Assembly: GCF_900475275.1 (NCBI RefSeq)
Contig: NZ_LS483364.1
Location: 124,001-188,000 of the forward strand
Reading direction: 5' to 3'
Length of the DNA: 64,000 nucleotides
Source: Streptococcus sanguinis
Lineage (GTDB): Bacteria > Bacillota > Bacilli > Lactobacillales > Streptococcaceae
The notes below the pieces were generated by a model. It was not told where the DNA came from. It did no database searches and worked only from the letters and a program-made list of their open reading frames with translations. Below, in pieces: positions 58,085 through 64,000 of the stretch; position 1 is the first letter of the stretch; every line of letters begins with the position of its first letter. The translations under genes were made by a program, and so were the position numbers.

Positions 58085-60337
58085 TCAGTCCATTTCTGGG
58101 AAAAGTTTGGCTAATATTTTAGGGGTGATGCTTTGTCCCGGTCCCTCAGCACAATAGGTGTGCATATACATAGAGGGATTGAAGTTTAGCTCGATGCAGG
58201 TACAGTTGGGATTTTCCTTTGTGGAAATAGCAGAACAGTCAGGGATGATTAGGTCAACGCCACAAGCCCAAGCTCCCATAGCCTTTGCCATGTCCGCAGC
58301 GAGTTCCTTATAAGATGAGTGCATGCTGTCTGTGACATCAATCGAGTCTCCGCCAGTAGAAATGTTGGAATTGCGCCGCAAGTCAACCTTAACTCCAGCA
58401 GGCAGGATATCGTCGGGTCCATAGCCTTGCTGGTCCAGCATGAGCAGTTCAATGTCCCCCAGTTCAATGATTTCGAGTGGTGAACGATGGTCTCGCCCGC
58501 GCATAGGATTGTCATTTTTGATGGCAACCAATTCTCTCACAGTATGCTGACCGTCTCCGACGACATTGGCTGCTACTCGCAAGAGGACTGCCTCACACTG
58601 ACCGTCTAAGACAAAGAAGCGGTACTCCGTTCCAGCGATGAATTCTTCCACTAAGACAGCAGCGTCCTCTGAAAAAGCAATCTCCAAAGCCTTGCGATAA
58701 GCTTCCAGACTAGCTGGTTCTTGGAAGATAGAGATGCCCAGTCCGAAGTTGGTTGACTTAGGTTTGACGACAATTTGTCGGTTCTTAATCAAAGGGTAAT
58801 AGGCCAGTCCCTCTTCAAGAGAAGAAAATTCTGCTCCATCTGGAACGGGAAAGTCAGCTTCTGCCAAAATCTTTTTGGTGACTGTTTTATTGGCCATGGC
58901 CAGAGGGATGACATAGTTATCCTTGGAGGTCATATTGCCGTTCTTGACATACTCTACATGGTGACCATGCCAAAGCTTGAGAAATTGGTCATTTTCATCT
59001 AAAATTTCAAAGTTTAGACCTCTTTGTATGGCATCAAAGAGTAGCATTTGAGTGGATAGTTCCATATTTTCGTAGCCTTTGAGGGCATAAGGAGCAGTCC
59101 AAGCATAGCGGTGATACTCCTCTGCTTTTTCTAGTCCAAAGGCCATTAAAGAATCTTGCTGGATATGATGCAGGAGCTGACCAGATAGGGTTAGCTGAGG
59201 ATTCAGAAGTGCTTCTTTAAGTTGCTGAAGCAAGGTTTGGTAGTAAGTTGGCAGTTCAAAATGTTGAATGAGCTCTTCCATGGCTTGGATCAGGGCTGAG
59301 CTGTCTGCCTCATCTGGCAGGGCAGTCAGTGGGTGGCTACAAGCAATTTTTTGGTTCAAGTCGTGGGCGGCTTTTAATGCCGTATCTACATTTTCTACAT
59401 CATCTAACCATAGCAGGCTCAGTAAAAAGAGATGGACGGTATCTAAGGTCTCTTGGCTAATGCCTAAATGGTCAAAAGGATTGAGATCAAAGCAGCGGAA
59501 TTCCAGATAAGTGATGCCTTGCTCCAGATAGGCACGATTGTGCTTCTGTCCACGGAAGCGAACGGCTGAGTAAAATTCTTTTTCGGCGCTGAGCTCGCCA
59601 GACTGAACGTAGTTTTCAATGTCGGTTACATATTGTTCCAAAGAAGCGTAGGATACCTGAATATGCTCGTCATTGACATAGCCATAGTCGCTGTTGCGAA
59701 AAGAGCGGATAGGCTGGGAAATGTCCTGACTGTAGAAACCAGCTTCTGCCAAAGGGGCAGCACCATAGAGATAGGTTAAAATCCAGCGAAAGCGCAGAAA
59801 GTTTCGAGCCAGCTTGAGATAGAGGTCATTTTTAAAGTCCTTGAGTGAATGGTGGGAGCTGGCTTGAAAGAGAGCAGTGATCAGATCTTTCCCTAGTTCC
59901 ATATTGTAGTGGATGCCAGAGATAGCCTGTAGTTTTTTACCATATTTTTTCGCTAAACCCTCTCGGTAGTGGCGTTCGTAGTCGTTTTCCAGATGGGCGA
60001 TGGCAATCTCTTCTTCTGTCAGCTGCGGTGGCATGGACAGGGGCCAGAGGCGTTCACTCTGGTCAATCGAGCGGCCAGCCACATCGCTGATAGCTCCCAG
60101 TAAGCGCCGTGCTTCTTTAGTCGAGTGAGCAATAGGTGTAATTAGTTCCAGTTGTTGCTCACTGAAGTCTGTTTGGATGGTCGGGTGGAAATTGCGGGAA
60201 CCAAGCTGACTCGGATGGGCAGTTTGAGCTAGGTGCCCGTCAGCTGTCACTCGCAGATTTTCCCTCTCTAGACCAAAGGTCGCTTGGAGAATAGGGCTTG
60301 ATGTATCCAGTTTCTGCAGTAATTGATTAATCGTCAT
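58085..60337 (-). CDS. gshAB: Bifunctional glutamate–cysteine ligase / glutathione synthetase
   Basis: 750 aa fusion enzyme (GshF) making glutathione from Glu, Cys and Gly. N-terminal gamma-GCS half (about 1–480): TFGLERENLRVTADGHLAQT, TDFSEQQLELITPIAHSTKE, GIHYNMELGK, SVRFRGQKHNRAY-like YSAVRFRGQKHNRAYLEQG. C-terminal ATP-grasp half: KTVTKKILAEADFPVPDGAE, VVKPKSTNFGLGISIFQEPA, AVLVEEFIAGTEYRFFVLDG, CTCIELNFNPSMYMHTYCAE. Full length with both halves intact. The organism can therefore make its own glutathione for thiol stress defence. Monocistronic, divergent from purA. Confidence 0.95.
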   Translation of the reverse strand: MTINQLLQKLDTSSPILQATFGLERENLRVTADGHLAQTAHPSQLGSRNFHPTIQTDFSEQQLELITPIAHSTKEARRLLGAISDVAGRSIDQSERLWPLSMPPQLTEEEIAIAHLENDYERHYREGLAKKYGKKLQAISGIHYNMELGKDLITALFQASSHHSLKDFKNDLYLKLARNFLRFRWILTYLYGAAPLAEAGFYSQDISQPIRSFRNSDYGYVNDEHIQVSYASLEQYVTDIENYVQSGELSAEKEFYSAVRFRGQKHNRAYLEQGITYLEFRCFDLNPFDHLGISQETLDTVHLFLLSLLWLDDVENVDTALKAAHDLNQKIACSHPLTALPDEADSSALIQAMEELIQHFELPTYYQTLLQQLKEALLNPQLTLSGQLLHHIQQDSLMAFGLEKAEEYHRYAWTAPYALKGYENMELSTQMLLFDAIQRGLNFEILDENDQFLKLWHGHHVEYVKNGNMTSKDNYVIPLAMANKTVTKKILAEADFPVPDGAEFSSLEEGLAYYPLIKNRQIVVKPKSTNFGLGISIFQEPASLEAYRKALEIAFSEDAAVLVEEFIAGTEYRFFVLDGQCEAVLLRVAANVVGDGQHTVRELVAIKNDNPMRGRDHRSPLEIIELGDIELLMLDQQGYGPDDILPAGVKVDLRRNSNISTGGDSIDVTDSMHSSYKELAADMAKAMGAWACGVDLIIPDCSAISTKENPNCTCIELNFNPSMYMHTYCAEGPGQSITPKILAKLFPEMD

Positions 60338-60416
60338 CGTTTCACCGTCCTATGATAGTAATTTTAGTCTATTACAAACGGAAAAAGAAAACAAATTTTC
60401 GCTACGATTTTACAAA

Positions 60417-60429
60417 AATTCCGAACTTT
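60417..60429. promoter_or_regulatory. Candidate PurBox
   Basis: AATTCCGAACTTT fits the lactococcal PurR activator box AWWWCCGAACWWT. It lies 120 bp before the purA -10, farther than usual, so function is uncertain. Confidence 0.35.
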
Positions 60430-60526
60430 TATTTTTAATTAACTAACAACTTTCAGAAAAAACAGATTTTTTGAAAATTTAATTCGTTTTCAAAAGGAGA
60501 AAAGCAAATCAAGAATGGATCCCACC

Positions 60527-60555
60527 TTGAAAAATTGTTAAATTTTTCATATAAT
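60527..60555 (+). promoter_or_regulatory. purA promoter
   Basis: TTGAAA (60527–60532), 17-bp spacer, TATAAT (60550–60555). Confidence 0.8.
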
Positions 60556-60571
60556 GAGGTATAAAACATAA

Positions 60572-61927
<1,356 letters not shown>

Positions 61928-61934
61928 AAAAGTC

Positions 61935-61966
61935 AGCACAAGGAAATTGCTTCTTGTGCTTTTTTG
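61935..61966 (+). terminator. purA terminator
   Basis: AGCACAAG (61935–61942), 10-nt loop, CTTGTGCT (61953–61960), TTTTTG. Confidence 0.9.
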
Positions 61967-61980
61967 CAAGAAAATTTCAT

Positions 61981-62011
61981 CTTAAGATTCATTTAAGATA
62001 TATATTATACT
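61981..62011 (+). promoter_or_regulatory. CiaR-type promoter of the csRNA
   Basis: CTTAAG (61981–61986)–ATTCA–TTTAAG (61992–61997) matches the CiaR direct repeat TTTAAG-N5-TTTAAG with one mismatch, followed by -10 TATACT (62006–62011). Confidence 0.8.
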
Positions 62012-62016
62012 AACAG

Positions 62017-62109
62017 CGTAAACAAAGACCTCCTAACTTTGTTTAAAAATCCTAAACTTTTTTCATAATAATCTCCTGAAAGTCACCCCAGTGGTGGCTT
62101 TTGCTTTTT
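62017..62109 (+). ncRNA. CiaR-dependent small RNA (csRNA)
   Basis: About 93 nt. A 5' stem-loop AAACAAAG (62020–62027) / CTTTGTTT (62037–62044) carries ACCTCCTAA in the loop, complementary to Shine-Dalgarno sequences. A single-stranded AU-rich middle with a second CTCCT (62073–62077) follows, then a terminator stem (62079–62087 with 62093–62101) and TTTTGCTTTTT. This architecture, together with the CiaR repeat, is that of streptococcal csRNAs, which repress targets such as comC by pairing with the start region. Start and end are estimated from the promoter and terminator. Confidence 0.85.
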
Positions 62110-62133
62110 CTTAGAAGTGCGGCAGACTTGTGG

Positions 62134-62139
62134 TATAAT
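62134..62139 (+). promoter_or_regulatory. tadA promoter -10
   Basis: TGTGG-TATAAT (62134–62139), 30 bp before the ATG. Confidence 0.65.
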
Positions 62140-62169
62140 GAGATAGACGACTAGAGATTTAGAAAGATA

Positions 62170-62640
62170 ATGATGAATTATACGATTGAAGAAAAAGAAG
62201 AATTTATGCGGGAAGCTTTAAAGGAGGCGGAGATTGCTCTGGCTCATGATGAAATTCCCATCGGCTGTGTCTTGGTTAAAGAAGGTAAGATTATCGGCCG
62301 CGGTCACAATGCACGTGAGGAGCTGCAACGGGCTGTTATGCATGCGGAAATAATGGCTATCGAAGAGGCGAATCGGCATGAAAATAGCTGGCGCTTGCTG
62401 GATACAACGCTTTTTGTAACCATTGAGCCCTGTGTCATGTGCAGTGGAGCAATCGGTCTAGCGCGCATTCCTCACGTTGTCTATGGAGCAGCAAATCAAA
62501 AGTTTGGAGCAGCTGGAAGCCTTTACGATATTTTGACAGATGAGCGACTTAACCACCGTGTAGAGGTGGAGACAGGTGTCCTCCAAGAAGAGTGTGCTCA
62601 AATCATGCAAGATTTTTTTAGAAATCGTCGCCAAAAGTAA
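62170..62640 (+). CDS. tadA: tRNA-specific adenosine deaminase
   Basis: 156 aa zinc deaminase forming inosine at tRNA-Arg position 34. It has IPIGCVLVKEGKIIGRGHNA, the catalytic HAE in RAVMHAEIMAIEEANRH, and the zinc PCVMCSGAIGLARIPHVVYG (PCxxC), then AAGSLYDILTDERLNHRVEV typical of TadA. Start is either of two consecutive ATGs (62170/62173), and the ribosome-binding site is weak (AGAAAG). The SRP RNA follows 22 bp later, a common streptococcal order. Confidence 0.94.
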   Translation: MMNYTIEEKEEFMREALKEAEIALAHDEIPIGCVLVKEGKIIGRGHNAREELQRAVMHAEIMAIEEANRHENSWRLLDTTLFVTIEPCVMCSGAIGLARIPHVVYGAANQKFGAAGSLYDILTDERLNHRVEVETGVLQEECAQIMQDFFRNRRQK

Positions 62641-62650
62641 AAAAATGTGA

Positions 62651-62656
62651 TATACT
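62651..62656 (+). promoter_or_regulatory. SRP RNA promoter -10
   Basis: TGA-TATACT (62651–62656), 6 bp before the RNA 5' end. Confidence 0.7.
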
Positions 62657-62662
62657 ATTCAT

Positions 62663-62739
62663 GGAGCAACAGTTTTGCGTGAAGCGGGTCAGGGGAGGAA
62701 TCCAGCAGCCCTAAGCGATGTAAGCTGTGTGCTCTTTTT
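62663..62739 (+). ncRNA. ffs: Signal recognition particle RNA, small bacterial type
   Basis: About 77 nt. The conserved helix-8 core GGTCAGGGGAGGAATCCAGC followed by AGCCCTAAGC (symmetric and asymmetric loops, GGAA tetraloop) is diagnostic. The 5' GGAGCA pairs with 3' TGTGCTC, and the final TTTTT ends transcription. It lacks the Alu domain as in streptococci. Binds Ffh to target secreted proteins to SecYEG/FtsY. Confidence 0.95.
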
Positions 62740-62750
62740 CTATGCCTCTT

Positions 62751-63065
62751 AACGAATCAACTCCGAAGGAGGAAGATGAGTTTAGAGACATTGACGCAGT
62801 TTGAGCAAAGCGAGAACTAGGTTCCAATGTTGAATGAATCAAGCCTGAAAGGCGCAGATGAATCTTAGAGCAATGGATGCAGTTTTTCCCATAAGGGAAA
62901 AATCTGTAAACCGGATAGAGTCTTTTAGTGAATTAAGTCCAAAGGACACAAAAGAACTTAGGTACATTGATGCAGTTTAAGCAAAGCTAGAACTAGGTTC
63001 CAATATTTAATGAGTCAAGCCTAAAAGGCGCAGATGAATATTGGAGCAGTGAATCTAGTTTGAAC
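62751..63065 (+). repeat. Block of degenerate direct repeats between ffs and pgi
   Basis: Two imperfect copies of a unit of about 85 bp with a 176-bp offset (62801–62885 and 62977–63062 share GCAAAGC.AGAACTAGGTTC, TCAAGCCT.AAAGGCGCAGA). Within each, shorter pieces recur: small hairpins ACTCC–GAA–GGAG, GCCT–GAAA–GGC, GTCC–AAA–GGAC, GCCT–AAAA–GGC, each followed by a .GATGA.T....G..(T)GATGCAGTTT-like stretch. A perfect hairpin TTTTTCCC–ATAA–GGGAAAAA lies at 62884–62903. Short ORFs (62776–62820, 14 aa; 62858–62980, 40 aa) lie in it, the first with an excellent ribosome-binding site. Nature unknown. Confidence 0.7.
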
Positions 63066-63223
63066 GGACCTGAAATGAATTCAGCTGACATTCAATCTTA
63101 AGAAGTATATTGGCTTTCTTGTCAATCAAAATTATTCTTCTCAATAGGGTTAAAATTTGCTGACTTACGCAAACGATTGCTTTCAGATGGTTTCTAGCTT
63201 TAGCCTATTTATAAAAAAATAAA
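63066..63223. other. AT-rich spacer before pgi
   Basis: The rest of the 668-bp region between tadA and pgi. Apart from the SRP RNA, the repeats and the pgi promoter zone I see nothing else in it. Confidence 0.5.
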
Positions 63224-63280
63224 TTGGAAGCGTTTTAAAACAATAAATTACTTGCTAAATAACTATGAAAGCGATATGAT
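63224..63280 (+). promoter_or_regulatory. pgi promoter region with two cre-like sites
   Basis: TTGGAAGCGTTTTAAA (63224–63239) and ATGAAAGCGATATGAT (63265–63280) each fit the cre consensus WTGNAANCGNWWNCAW with one mismatch. The second includes a TATGAT -10. Confidence 0.4.
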
Positions 63281-63308
63281 AGAGTGGAATAAAAAATGGA
63301 GGAATATC

Positions 63309-64000
63309 ATGTCACATATTAAATTTGATTATTCAAAAGTTTTAGATAAATTTGTTGCCCCACATGAAGTGGAGTACATGCAATCACAAGTAACAGCAGC
63401 GGATGAATTGATTCGTAAAGGAACTGGTGCTGGAAGCGACTTTTTAGGTTGGTTGGACCTTCCTGAAAATTACGACCGTGAAGAATTCGACCGCATCTTG
63501 AAGGCTGCTGAGCAAATCAAATCAGACAGTGATGTCTTGGTTGTTATCGGTATCGGTGGCTCTTACCTTGGTGCCAAAGCGGCTATCGACTTCTTGAACC
63601 ACCACTTTGCAAACTTGCAAACAAAAGAAGAGCGCAAAGCGCCACAAATCCTTTACGCTGGAAACTCAATTTCATCTACTTATCTTGCTGACCTGGTAGA
63701 GTATGTAGCAGACAAAGATTTCTCAGTAAACGTGATTTCTAAATCAGGTACAACAACTGAACCAGCTATCGCTTTCCGTGTCTTCAAAGAACTCTTGGTT
63801 AAGAAATACGGTCAAGAAGAAGCCAACAAACGTATCTATGCAACAACTGACCGCCAAAAAGGTGCCGTTAAAGTTGAAGCAGATGCCAACGGTTGGGAAA
63901 CATTTGTGGTTCCAGATGATATCGGTGGACGTTTTTCAGTCTTGACCGCAGTTGGTTTGCTTCCAATCGCTGCATCAGGAGCTGACATCAAAGCCCTTAT
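63309..64000 (+). CDS. pgi: Glucose-6-phosphate isomerase (partial, C-terminus beyond right edge)
   Basis: About 230 N-terminal residues of a protein of normally about 450. It interconverts glucose-6-P and fructose-6-P in glycolysis. Seen: [60 protein letters not shown] (sugar-phosphate site), [40 protein letters not shown] and [30 protein letters not shown] precedes the ATG. Strongly biased codons indicate high expression. The catalytic Glu/His of the C-terminal half are outside the window. Confidence 0.96.
   Translation, partial: MSHIKFDYSKVLDKFVAPHEVEYMQSQVTAADELIRKGTGAGSDFLGWLDLPENYDREEFDRILKAAEQIKSDSDVLVVIGIGGSYLGAKAAIDFLNHHFANLQTKEERKAPQILYAGNSISSTYLADLVEYVADKDFSVNVISKSGTTTEPAIAFRVFKELLVKKYGQEEANKRIYATTDRQKGAVKVEADANGWETFVVPDDIGGRFSVLTAVGLLPIAASGADIKAL

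Noticed and set aside
62858..62980. 40-codon ORF in the repeat block as a protein gene
   Set aside because: No ribosome-binding site and it merely spans two repeat units; kept only as a remark within the repeat finding.

Overview
The window is typical chromosomal DNA of an oral Streptococcus, most likely of the sanguinis/gordonii/mitis groups. The evidence is the tag–cinA–recA–spx block, ireB–ruvX–DUF1292, ctsR–clpC, rpsB–tsf, a fused glutathione synthetase (gshAB), comX-type (TNCGAATA) promoters, a CiaR-type small RNA, and above all a receptor-polysaccharide (RPS)-type wzg–wzh–wzd–wze–wchA–wchF operon containing glf. I did not run any search; assignments rest on motifs and remembered family features. 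Layout: 1–1.6 kb holds a partial XRE regulator, ruvA and tag. 1.6–3.4 kb is an AT-rich accessory cassette: a divergent Rgg-type regulator, a 26-codon GTG-started peptide gene ending in FPWWWPWE, a Sec-secreted aromatic-rich 104-aa protein and a bacteriocin-immunity-like protein. This cassette is my main candidate for an undescribed system: a Trp-rich pheromone controlling a possible bacteriocin/immunity pair. 3.4–9.3 kb is competence and core: cinA with its own comX box, recA, spx, two tandem DUF1307 lipoproteins, ireB, ruvX, DUF1292. 9.4–19.1 kb has folC, a lipoprotein, cls, a small competence-type gene, a GT-C-like membrane protein, and the anaerobic ribonucleotide reductase operon nrdD–small ORF–two GNATs–nrdG under probable NrdR control. 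19.3–34.6 kb is the RPS-type polysaccharide operon: assembly control (wzg, wzh, wzd, wze), six sugar-transfer steps, polymerase, flippase, UDP-Galf synthesis and galE. 34.7–39.5 kb holds an acyltransferase, an RluD-type pseudouridine synthase, pbp2a, rpmG and secE; the first three appear to have leaderless or nearly leaderless promoters. 39.8–47.3 kb is translation and stress: nusG, tRNA-Cys, rpsB with a structured leader, tsf, and the CtsR-controlled ctsR–clpC pair. 47.3–52.8 kb contains a frameshifted DUF4272 gene, an ECF S-component with a DUF4430 lipoprotein, an NAD-salvage cluster (nadR, pnuC, an NrtR-like Nudix protein), and a Ser/Gln-rich lipoprotein behind a second possible comX box. 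52.8–64 kb contains dusB–hslO, an ADP-ribosylglycohydrolase, telA–xpaC, gshAB, purA, a CiaR-type csRNA, tadA, the SRP RNA, a block of degenerate direct repeats, and the start of pgi, which runs off the right edge. No CRISPR array, transposase, prophage or rRNA was seen.
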